This document shows, piece after piece, positions 8,658 to 15,616 of a stretch of DNA of 64,000 nucleotides. The notes beneath the pieces were generated by a model. The model saw only the letters and a list, made by a program, of their open reading frames with translations, had not been told where the DNA came from and ran no database searches. Source of the DNA: Muribaculaceae bacterium (lineage in GTDB: Bacteria; Bacteroidota; Bacteroidia; Bacteroidales; Muribaculaceae); assembly GCA_017935045.1 (NCBI GenBank), contig JAGBIJ010000003.1, positions 1 through 64,000 on the forward strand, read 5' to 3'. The stretch's first letter is position 1, and every line of letters begins with the position of its first letter. Position numbers and translations under genes: made by a program.

Positions 8658-8694
8658 CGGCATCTCCGCTGTCAAGCGGAGATGCCGTTGTTTT
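8658..8694 (+). terminator. Rho-independent terminator
   Basis: Perfect 13-bp stem (8658-8670 with 8675-8687), loop GTCA, then TTGTTTT. It ends the rightward unit that begins near 8400 and may also help to end the leftward glycosyltransferase operon. Confidence 0.75.
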
Positions 8695-8724
8695 ACGGCT
8701 GCCGTATCACGATGCAGTGCGGAT

Positions 8725-9834
8725 TCAGAGGGGCTCATCACGATATATTTTCGCCAGATTAGCCGCGAAGCTGTTCCAGTTAAGGTCGTTCTCAAATTTG
8801 CATCTGGCAGCGCGTCCCATAGCCTCGGTGTCAAGCTCGCCATCCACCATGCGCCGCATGGCCGTACGGAGGGCGCCGGCGTCAGACGGGTCAATAAACA
8901 GCGCCTCGGAATCTTCGGTCAGATATTCGCGCTGCGCGCCGTTGGAAGTGCAGATTACGGGTCTGGCATGAGCCATGAACATAGCCGTCGGCAGGCTGAA
9001 CGCTTCCGGTACAGTGGACGGCACGACTCCGAAGTGGCAATTCTCCATGAGAGCATGCGGGTCTTCGCGGCCATTGCGCCAGTCAATCAGATCCATGACG
9101 CCGAGGCGGTCTGCCAGACGCTTCATCAGGTCTATGTAGTCCGGGTCTCCCTGTCCGGCTATGCGGGCGCGGGCTCGCCGCCCGCGCAACTCGGAGATGG
9201 CTTCTATAAAAGTGTCTACACCCTTTCCCGGCACCAGACGCCCGTAGTACATGGCTATGCGCGGTCCCGTCCTGGGCGGGGGAGCGGGGGTGTAGTCAGG
9301 CATATAGATACTTGATGGCAGAACGAAAGTATGCTCCGGTTTTATGGGAGGCGCAGAGGCGCTCCATGTGGACATGAAAGTGTCGCGGCTCAGGCGGCTC
9401 ACGAAGACCAGGGCATGGAGGTTGCGGCATATACGGCGTGCCAGACGGGTGTTGCGACCCGGTTTTACCCTGTGGTAGCTGAGTATTACCCTGACATCCT
9501 TGCGTCGGGCGAGTTTGCGTGCCAGCAGAGCGAGGAAAGCATCGCGGTACTTGTGCGTATGCACTACGGTCAGCGCGTCGGAGTGGCGCAGCCTGTGGGC
9601 CAGCGACAAGGCTGTGGCCAGGTCGGCATAGCCGCGCAGGGGTAGATGACGTACGCGTATGCCATGAAGGCGGAAAGGCGTGTCGATGGCTCCTGCGTCG
9701 CGTGTATAGACACTGACGCGCCACCCCATTTCCGAGAAACCCCGGCATATATCGAGGGCGTATTCCTCTCTGCCTCCCCAGAAAGAGGAGGATAAGATGT
9801 GGATGAGGCGCGGGGTGTCGGCGGTCTTGCTCAA
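8725..9834 (-). CDS. Family 4 glycosyltransferase (GT-B)
   Basis: 369 residues. N-terminal half has the acceptor-side Rossmann fold with SSFWGGREEYALDI. C-terminal half has the donor side: YYGRLVPGKGVDTFIEA (near 190), a VPSTVPEAFSLPTAMFMA segment, and ENCHFGVVPS. It probably transfers a sugar from a nucleotide donor to a glycan or lipid at the cytoplasmic face. The second Glu of the usual EX7E pair appears to be missing. The start is a TTG three bases after the stop of the preceding gene; the only in-frame codon between is TCC and then that stop, so no earlier start exists. Last gene of a four-gene operon. Sugar and acceptor are unknown. Confidence 0.85.
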   Translation of the reverse strand: MSKTADTPRLIHILSSSFWGGREEYALDICRGFSEMGWRVSVYTRDAGAIDTPFRLHGIRVRHLPLRGYADLATALSLAHRLRHSDALTVVHTHKYRDAFLALLARKLARRKDVRVILSYHRVKPGRNTRLARRICRNLHALVFVSRLSRDTFMSTWSASAPPIKPEHTFVLPSSIYMPDYTPAPPPRTGPRIAMYYGRLVPGKGVDTFIEAISELRGRRARARIAGQGDPDYIDLMKRLADRLGVMDLIDWRNGREDPHALMENCHFGVVPSTVPEAFSLPTAMFMAHARPVICTSNGAQREYLTEDSEALFIDPSDAGALRTAMRRMVDGELDTEAMGRAARCKFENDLNWNSFAANLAKIYRDEPL

Positions 9835-9837
9835 GGA

Positions 9838-10926
9838 TCAGTTGCTTTGGGTAAATAACATGCTCAGGTCTATGGCCATCATGTCGAGCTTCATGCCTAT
9901 GGTGGCGTCGACAAGGCATCCCTTGTAAGTGACTACACCTGCCTGCACGCCCTTGAGACCGGAAATCTGACGGTTGATACCGCCCATCGCCAGTGTCTCG
10001 GCAAAGAAATTGATAAGACAGTTGCTCATGCCTATGGCTACGGTGCGCGGAACGATAAGGGATGGGGTGGTGTCTTGCAGGTCAAGCAGGTAAACATTGT
10101 CCTTCATGGCCAGAGAGAGCTGCTTGGGGAAAGTGAAGTCCCGCGTGCAGCGGTCCAGGATTATCACGTCGGCGCTCTTGACATCGTTATAAAGGACCTT
10201 GGGATGCACGGCCGAGGTAATCAGGCTTTCGCCACATTCAGCGCGTGCTTCGTAGAGAGCGGAGACATCGTTGTTCATAAGAGTCACCCGCGCGCCTGTA
10301 TGCAGGGCTGCTTTTGCAGCGGCATAAGCGCGTTGGCCGGCGCCTATGATGAGTACCTCGCAGGGCTGGATGCCGGGCAACCCCGACAGCAATACCCCTT
10401 TTCCCTCGCCTAAGAAAGAGAGGCCCTCCTGTGCGTACAGCACGGCGGCGCGCCCGTCTATTTCGTCGAGCATACGGGCGAATACGCGTATACCGTTGGC
10501 TGACTCTATGCGGTCCAGCGCCAGGAGCGTGATGTTGCGGTCCAGAAGCGACTGTACGGCTTCGCGGGGAAGGTCGGTGTCAAGCAGTGTGATGAGGATC
10601 GCTCCTTTGCGCATGCGGGCTATGTCGTCGGCTTTCAGCGAGCGGACCGACATTACCACATCGCATCCGAGCGCTTCCGTGCGTGTCTTGATTTCCACGC
10701 CGGCAGCCGCGTATGCCTCATCGGAGTAATTGATGTCCGTGCCGGCGCCTGCTTCCAGAAAGATTCCGATGCCCATAGTGTGCAGCAGTCCGCAGGCTTC
10801 GGGGGTCAGAAACAACCGGGTTTCGTCGGAGTCCGGGTAATTGTTGAGGACGCCCAGAGAGAAAGACCGTCGGGCGGTATCGGGTTTCGCGGGCGCGGGT
10901 TTCGTAGCGCAGGATGTAGAAGACAT
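9838..10926 (-). CDS. Alanine dehydrogenase/PNT family protein, divergent active site
   Basis: 362 residues with the two-domain AlaDh/PNT fold. The N-terminal domain has DETRLFLTPE near residue 35. The NAD-binding domain has the IGAGQRAYAAAKAALHTGA motif near 200. Alanine dehydrogenase interconverts alanine and pyruvate with NAD. By family comparison the substrate Lys (usually in a VKEP motif) is replaced in MSVRSLK, and the catalytic His (in the YLHLA-type strand) appears as Asp in ITLLDTD. The reaction may therefore differ or be lost. It sits between shikimate kinase (12 bases) and a glycosyltransferase (3 bases), so it is translated as part of that operon. Confident about family, not about activity. 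Confidence 0.75.
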   Translation of the reverse strand: MSSTSCATKPAPAKPDTARRSFSLGVLNNYPDSDETRLFLTPEACGLLHTMGIGIFLEAGAGTDINYSDEAYAAAGVEIKTRTEALGCDVVMSVRSLKADDIARMRKGAILITLLDTDLPREAVQSLLDRNITLLALDRIESANGIRVFARMLDEIDGRAAVLYAQEGLSFLGEGKGVLLSGLPGIQPCEVLIIGAGQRAYAAAKAALHTGARVTLMNNDVSALYEARAECGESLITSAVHPKVLYNDVKSADVIILDRCTRDFTFPKQLSLAMKDNVYLLDLQDTTPSLIVPRTVAIGMSNCLINFFAETLAMGGINRQISGLKGVQAGVVTYKGCLVDATIGMKLDMMAIDLSMLFTQSN

Positions 10927-10938
10927 ATATTTAACAGG

Positions 10939-11478
10939 TTATAATTGTTGTAACATATTTATGCAGCGCCAGGCCGTGGTGGCTATGCTGTCTTTCGACT
11001 CCAGCTCTGAAGCGTCGAGGCAGAGCCGGGCGCGGTCGTACCAGGGAGAGCGGGTCAGGAGAGTGCGGTCCACATATTGCTCCAGCTCGCCGCGGGAAAG
11101 CCGGGCGACGGCCGGGCGGCGCGAACGGGCCCGCCACAGTCTTTCTATCAGACGGGCCCGCGAGGCCCGCAGCAGAATGGTTGTGCCGCGGCTGTCGATG
11201 TACTCCATATTGTCGAAATAGCATGGAGTGCCTCCGCCGCAAGCCACTACCACGTCCTCCATTTCAGCGACTTCATGGAGCATGGCCCGCTCTATCTGTC
11301 TGAATTTATCTTCGCCCATCTGAGCGAATATATCGCTGACAGAGCGTGAATAGCGTCCCTCGATGTAGATGTCCAGATCAATGAACCGGCGGTCTGTCAT
11401 ACGGGCCAGAGCGCGTCCCAAAGTCGTCTTGCCGCAACCGGGCATGCCTATCAGAAATATCGGACGGATGTCTTGCAT
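10939..11478 (-). CDS. aroK: Shikimate kinase
   Basis: 179 residues with the start at MQDIRPIF. Longer in-frame starts would add ~70 residues of unlikely sequence that runs into the upstream gene. Phosphorylates shikimate with ATP in the pathway to chorismate. P-loop is GMPGCGKTTLG near residue 10. DLDIYIEGRYSRSVSDIF gives the shikimate-binding Asp and the SDIF motif. CGGGTPC near 82 is the conserved glycine loop, and the arginine-rich lid follows (RSRRPAVARL). Second gene of the operon, 14 bases after the barrel-protein gene. Confidence 0.93.
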   Translation of the reverse strand: MQDIRPIFLIGMPGCGKTTLGRALARMTDRRFIDLDIYIEGRYSRSVSDIFAQMGEDKFRQIERAMLHEVAEMEDVVVACGGGTPCYFDNMEYIDSRGTTILLRASRARLIERLWRARSRRPAVARLSRGELEQYVDRTLLTRSPWYDRARLCLDASELESKDSIATTAWRCINMLQQL

Positions 11479-11492
11479 AGGGCACGTTGTAT

Positions 11493-12644
11493 TTATCTGA
11501 ATCCGAGGGCTCGCGCCACTCCGGTATAGCTTAGTGTAACACCTATTTGCCAGCCGCCGTAGCGGCGCGCGGCATCGGTATAGACGGCGCGTGTGGCGTA
11601 GGGCGTGAGGCGCAGCGACGAGACATATTGCTCGCGCATGCCGCTCAACATAGGAAACGATGTCAGCACGGAGTGGAAGTGCCACTCGAAGTTGACTCCG
11701 AACGTCAGGTTGAAGTCATCGAGCTGCATGCGTTGCTGCAGTCCTACGGGCACCAGCGTGCCCTCGCTCTCCGTAGACATGGGTCGCGCCGTCCAGCTGT
11801 AAGAGGTCCACTGGCCGCCTATGTACGGCTCCATCAGGAAGCGCTTGGTGTCGGCCACGGCGTAACCCGCGCCGAATCCGATGCCCATATAATTGGCGTT
11901 TTTGACGTTGGCGTGATATCCCTGGCCTTCATAGCGGCTTTCGACAAGCGTCTGGTCGCGCAGTGTCGGGGAACCGTAGATGAACGAGCCTTCCAGCCTG
12001 ACCCGCTTCCATCCGCCTATTATGCCGAAGTTGAAAGCGCACGCTCCCGAAAAAGCGTCGGCTATGTCTCCCGTGGGGAAGACGCCGCCTATACCTACCG
12101 ACAGTCCGTAGCTCCAGGGGCTGGGAGCGAGACTGACGCTGCGCGGCGACTCCAGCTCCTCAAGGGCGCGGCGGATATCATATTCCCACGTCTGGAGCGC
12201 TTTTTCATCGTCGCCATAGCGGGTGTCCGTCCCGAGTCTGTCGGCCTCGGTACGGTATAGATTGCGGTAATAGGTCAGGCGTCTGTCGGCCTCCAGGCCG
12301 TTGATGCCGGCGGCGAGCTCCTGCTGCAGCCTGCGACTCATGATTTCAGCCAGGTCGAAGCGGGCCTGGAAGTAGCGCAAGGCGCCCGGCGTGCGGCCGG
12401 ACAGGGGTGCGTAGGATTTGTCGGGATACATCACGGCATCGGACTGAAGCGAGAAAAGTCCGCTGTCGCTCTCTCGGGCAGACATGACGATGTCCGTGCC
12501 CAGATATGCCGGAGAGTCGGCGAGGGCAGGCGAGTCCGTGAACTCCGCCCAGGTCAGAGCGCCCTTTTCCCATGCGCGCCCCGCGCCTGCGGCCGCATAT
12601 AGCCACGAGGTCAGAATCAGCAGGGATGTCAGTATTTTTCTCAT
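11493..12644 (-). CDS. Probable outer-membrane beta-barrel protein
   Basis: 383 residues with a signal peptide (1-20). Residues 30-180 are soluble and helical, with a charged tetrad-like stretch RNLYRTEADRLGTDTRYGDD. From about 185 on there are alternating strands rich in Gly and aromatic residues (SYGLSVGIGGVFPTGD, FNFGIIGGWKRVRLEGSF, MGIGFGAGYAVADTKRF, GWQIGVTLSYTG), the pattern of an 8-10 strand barrel. No named family is recognised. First gene of the operon with aroK, the AlaDH-like gene and the glycosyltransferase. The function is unknown; the operon gives no common pathway. Confidence 0.7.
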   Translation of the reverse strand: MRKILTSLLILTSWLYAAAGAGRAWEKGALTWAEFTDSPALADSPAYLGTDIVMSARESDSGLFSLQSDAVMYPDKSYAPLSGRTPGALRYFQARFDLAEIMSRRLQQELAAGINGLEADRRLTYYRNLYRTEADRLGTDTRYGDDEKALQTWEYDIRRALEELESPRSVSLAPSPWSYGLSVGIGGVFPTGDIADAFSGACAFNFGIIGGWKRVRLEGSFIYGSPTLRDQTLVESRYEGQGYHANVKNANYMGIGFGAGYAVADTKRFLMEPYIGGQWTSYSWTARPMSTESEGTLVPVGLQQRMQLDDFNLTFGVNFEWHFHSVLTSFPMLSGMREQYVSSLRLTPYATRAVYTDAARRYGGWQIGVTLSYTGVARALGFR

Positions 12645-12731
12645 GTCTTACTCGTATTTTTCGCCTAAATTAGTAAAAAATTCTGATATGACGAATTTTT
12701 TAGAAGAAAAAGTGATTGGGGCCACCGGTTG

Positions 12732-12762
12732 TTGTGTATATGCAGGGATTTGACTAACTTCG
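12732..12762 (+). promoter_or_regulatory. Promoter of the MATE gene
   Basis: TTG (12732-12734), a 20-base spacer and TAACTTCG (12755-12762, one mismatch to TAnnTTTG). ATG follows 48 bases later. Confidence 0.5.
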
Positions 12763-12810
12763 CGGCCGGAATTAACAGGCTGTTCAGACAGCCGCTTAAA
12801 CAGATATTGT

Positions 12811-14169
12811 ATGTTTACCGGCAGACTCATGGCTGAGCCCGGTTTCAGGCAGGCCATCCATACACTTCTGCGACTGGGTTTCCCCGTGCTTGTCACCCAG
12901 ATCGGCGCTATACTCGTAAGCATGGTCGACACAATGATGGTCGGCGACTACGGTACTCCGGAGCTGGCCGCGGCCGCTTTCGTCAACAATCTGTTCATGG
13001 TGCCCATAGTCATGCAGATGGGATTCGCCGGCGGACTCACTCCTCTTGTGGGCGCCCTCTACGGGCGAGGGCAGCATTACGATGCGGGCCGCATGCTGCG
13101 GGCCGGCATACGGCTGAACATTCTGCTGGCTCTGCTCATCCTGCTGGTCATGGGCACGCTGTACTTCTTTCTGGATAAAATGGGGCAGCCCGCCGAGCTT
13201 CTGCCCCTCATCAGACCATATTATATGATTGTACTCGGGTCCATCGTAGTGGGAGGACTGTTCTTCCCCTGCATGCAGATGTCTATGGGCGTGACCGACA
13301 CCACGACCCCGATGATTATAATCGTAACCGGCAATCTGCTCAATGTCGCGGGCAACTGGCTGCTGATATACGGCCATTACGGCTGCCCCGAGCTCGGACT
13401 GTCGGGAGCCGGCCTGAGTACTCTCGGAGCCCGCGTTTTCTCAGCCGCAGCCATGCTCGGAGTCATATTGCTGCGGCGCCGTTACCGTGATTACCGTCCC
13501 GGACTGCTGGCCCGCGGCCCGCTGAAAGGGGAATACAGGCAGTTGTCGTCCACCTCGGTCCCGGTCATGATTCAGGCCGGCATTGAGACGTCACTGTGGG
13601 CGCTGGGCGCCATAGTATGCGGATGGTATGGCAAGGAGCAGCTCGCATCGTATCAGGTGGCGCTGGTGCTCGGCCAGCTCGGATTTATGACATATATGAG
13701 TTTCGCCACAGCTACGTCCATACGTGTGGCCAACCTTACAGGAGTCGATGACCGCCAATCCATACGCGTGGTCAGCTTCGCCGGTCTGACGCTCATACTG
13801 GCGCTCGCCACGATTGCCTCGGCGGTCTTCCTGCTTTTCGGCGAGCCGCTGATAGAAATGTTTACCGACGACAAGGCTGTAGTAGGCGTGGCCTGCACGC
13901 TGCTGCCCCCACTGGTACTCTATCAATATGCCGACGCCGTGCAGATGACCTACGTCAACGCATTGCGCGGCACCTCCCGCGTACGCCCGCTCATCCCCAT
14001 CTCGATAATAAGCTATATAGTAATCGGTATCCCCGCGCTTCTTCTGCTGGCTTCGGGGCTCGGCATGCACGCCGCCGGAGTCTATTACAGCTTTTCGGTC
14101 GCCCTTATCGCTGCCGCCGCGCTCTATCGCCGCTCGTTCCGCCGCGTGCTGCTCAAGCCTTTGGCCTGA
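12811..14169 (+). CDS. MATE family multidrug/toxin efflux transporter
   Basis: 452 residues and about 12 hydrophobic segments in two six-helix halves, the MatE repeat. The N-terminal half has GFPVLVTQIGAILVSMVDTMMVG and AAAAFVNNLFM. The second half begins near 235 with SVPVMIQAGIETSLWALG. Such proteins export organic cations or metabolites using Na+ or H+ gradients across the inner membrane. The tail overlaps the convergent acyltransferase gene by 17 bases. Transcribed from its own promoter. Substrate not predictable. Confidence 0.93.
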   Translation: MFTGRLMAEPGFRQAIHTLLRLGFPVLVTQIGAILVSMVDTMMVGDYGTPELAAAAFVNNLFMVPIVMQMGFAGGLTPLVGALYGRGQHYDAGRMLRAGIRLNILLALLILLVMGTLYFFLDKMGQPAELLPLIRPYYMIVLGSIVVGGLFFPCMQMSMGVTDTTTPMIIIVTGNLLNVAGNWLLIYGHYGCPELGLSGAGLSTLGARVFSAAAMLGVILLRRRYRDYRPGLLARGPLKGEYRQLSSTSVPVMIQAGIETSLWALGAIVCGWYGKEQLASYQVALVLGQLGFMTYMSFATATSIRVANLTGVDDRQSIRVVSFAGLTLILALATIASAVFLLFGEPLIEMFTDDKAVVGVACTLLPPLVLYQYADAVQMTYVNALRGTSRVRPLIPISIISYIVIGIPALLLLASGLGMHAAGVYYSFSVALIAAAALYRRSFRRVLLKPLA

Positions 14170-15154
14170 ACAGGCGGCGCGCCATCAGTGTCCACAGCCA
14201 GCGGCGCGGCTGGTCGAGCAGAATGGCGGCCGCGTACCATCCGAGCATGGCGAGAAAGAGCATGCCCACGCATGCCGGGCCGTCGAAAGCATGGAAGATC
14301 TGTTTGTTCCACGGCGCGAAATAGTTGCCCATGACGCACAGATGCGTGTGAAGCAGATACACGGCGAAAGCCGAACGGGCGGCCCAGTTGATAAACCGGG
14401 AGTTGCGCATACGTATATTGGCGAAGAAGAGGGTCAGAGATGCAGCCTGGAGTATGACAAGCGGATTGCAGTAAGCCAGTACCGAATAGTCCAGCGTAAG
14501 CCTGTATAGGGCAAGATTCAGAGCCGTGGCTGCCAGATACATCCATCCTCCCCAGCGGCGCAGATGCTCGCCGTAGAGCCGCAGCCATCGGGCAAGCAGA
14601 TAGAGAATCATGAAGGAGAATGCCGAATAGCCGGAATGTATCGTGTCGCTGTGCATAAGCCAGGCCCCAGTCTGGAAAACAAGCATGACAGCGACAGTGG
14701 AGCCGAGCTGCCGGCAGCTGGAGCGCTTGATCAGGAGATTGAGAGCCGGAGCGAAGATATAGAGGCCGAGGTAGGCGTATAGGAACCATAATTGGAATGT
14801 CTGGGCCAGTGTCTTGATACCTGGCTGGGTAATGCCGATGCAGACGCCGAAGATATATATGCCGATGCAGAAGTAGACACACTGCCACAGAAAATTGGCG
14901 GCTCCTTTCCAGGATGTGCGGATGCCGAACCAGCCGCTTATCATAATGAATAAGTTGACGCAGGGGATGGCTATCAGCTCTACTGCAGAGGTGGTCCAGG
15001 CCCGCATCGGGTCGGAATCGAACTGCTGGGCGCCGGGTTCGCCGAGCGATACGAAATCGGTATGGACTGTCAGGACCAGAAACATGGCGAGCAGACGGAG
15101 CAGCTCGAAGTTGCTCTGCCGGGGGCCGGAAGTGATGGATGAGATTTTTGTCAT
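14153..15154 (-). CDS. Acyltransferase 3 family membrane protein
   Basis: 333 residues from the MTKISSI start, which is preceded by a perfect -7 box 8 bases upstream. Longer in-frame starts would read through that promoter. About ten hydrophobic helices. The first holds NFELLRLLAMFLVLTVHTDF with the conserved His of the acyltransferase-3 family, which moves acyl groups onto sugars or other acceptors (O-acetylation of surface glycans is typical). YSAFSFMILYLLARWLR and ASLTLFFANIRMRNSRF are also family-like. It stands alone, so the acceptor is unknown. The 3' end overlaps the MATE gene end. Confidence 0.85.
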   Translation of the reverse strand: MTKISSITSGPRQSNFELLRLLAMFLVLTVHTDFVSLGEPGAQQFDSDPMRAWTTSAVELIAIPCVNLFIMISGWFGIRTSWKGAANFLWQCVYFCIGIYIFGVCIGITQPGIKTLAQTFQLWFLYAYLGLYIFAPALNLLIKRSSCRQLGSTVAVMLVFQTGAWLMHSDTIHSGYSAFSFMILYLLARWLRLYGEHLRRWGGWMYLAATALNLALYRLTLDYSVLAYCNPLVILQAASLTLFFANIRMRNSRFINWAARSAFAVYLLHTHLCVMGNYFAPWNKQIFHAFDGPACVGMLFLAMLGWYAAAILLDQPRRWLWTLMARRLFRPKA

Positions 15155-15162
15155 ATCGATGG

Positions 15163-15170
15163 CAAAATTA
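15163..15170 (-). promoter_or_regulatory. -7 box of the acyltransferase gene, near-leaderless
   Basis: TAATTTTG on the minus strand, then 8 bases, then the ATG at 15154. It defines the start and predicts a very short leader. Confidence 0.55.
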
Positions 15171-15208
15171 CAAAAAATAATCGAAAGCGCCCATAGTGTC
15201 GGCAATAG

Positions 15209-15241
15209 ACAAAGGGAGCCGGCCTGCGCGGTCAGCTCCCT
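15209..15241 (-). terminator. Hairpin ending a candidate small RNA
   Basis: On the minus strand AGGGAGC and GCTCCCT form a 7-bp stem (15235-15241 with 15213-15219), extendable inward, followed by TTTGTCTATT. The U-tract is short. Confidence 0.4.
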
Positions 15242-15390
15242 CCTGCTGTTACATGGCTGCGGCGCGCGCAGCGTCATCAAATTGCCTTATCTCACTACTA
15301 ATCTTCGCATGTTTGGCGAGTTGGTCATAATTTATTTCGCGTATTTTTCATACGGAAAGTATGCTGCGTCGCGCCGCGGTAACATGTAAT
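15212..15390 (-). ncRNA. Candidate structured non-coding RNA (~180 nt)
   Basis: Transcript predicted between a promoter at 15397-15427 and the hairpin at 15209-15241. The ends of the RNA can form a long closing helix: TTACATG pairs with CATGTAA, then GCGGCGCG with CGCGCCGC, then CGCAGC with GCTGCG, separated by a small internal loop and a bulged A. An inner CATAC-TTTCC-GTATG hairpin follows. A long closing stem around a largely open interior recalls 6S-like RNAs, but no family is recognised. The longest ORF inside it is 17 codons. It could also be a 5' leader read into the acyltransferase gene. Confidence 0.4.
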
Positions 15391-15396
15391 CGTCGG

Positions 15397-15427
15397 CAAA
15401 TATAATCAAATATTCCCCGTTTTCCAA
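15397..15427 (-). promoter_or_regulatory. Promoter of the candidate RNA
   Basis: On the minus strand TTG (15425-15427), a 20-base spacer and a perfect TATATTTG (15397-15404). It lies 243 bases upstream of the acyltransferase ATG, which has its own -7 box. Confidence 0.6.
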
Positions 15428-15560
15428 ATTTTTCAGCAAAAAAATAATGATTGGCTGAAATTCTTCTTCAAACAGTCTCTGCGCACACCGCCTGATTAAA
15501 AAGACAATCTGCCGGCCCGGCCCAGGTTGGTCTGATTAGACCGATATCCCCGTACATGCG

Positions 15561-15595
15561 AAAAAAGAGCAGGGCGGTCTCAGACCGCCCTGCTC
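15561..15595 (-). terminator. Rho-independent terminator of the 1508-residue protein gene
   Basis: 14-bp perfect stem (15582-15595 with 15567-15580) followed on the minus strand by TTTTTT. It sits 21 bases after the stop codon. Confidence 0.9.
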
Positions 15596-15616
15596 GGAGT
15601 ATAAGGGATTGCCGGA

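Noticed and set aside
8334..8894. Leftward ORF of 186 codons over the 8.4-8.7 kb unit
   Set aside because: It is antisense to the promoter/terminator unit and runs through the end of the glycosyltransferase gene in another frame, with no family features.
10939..11685. 248-residue version of shikimate kinase
   Set aside because: The extra 69 N-terminal residues overlap the upstream barrel-protein gene and lack family similarity; the P-loop spacing fits the start at 11478.
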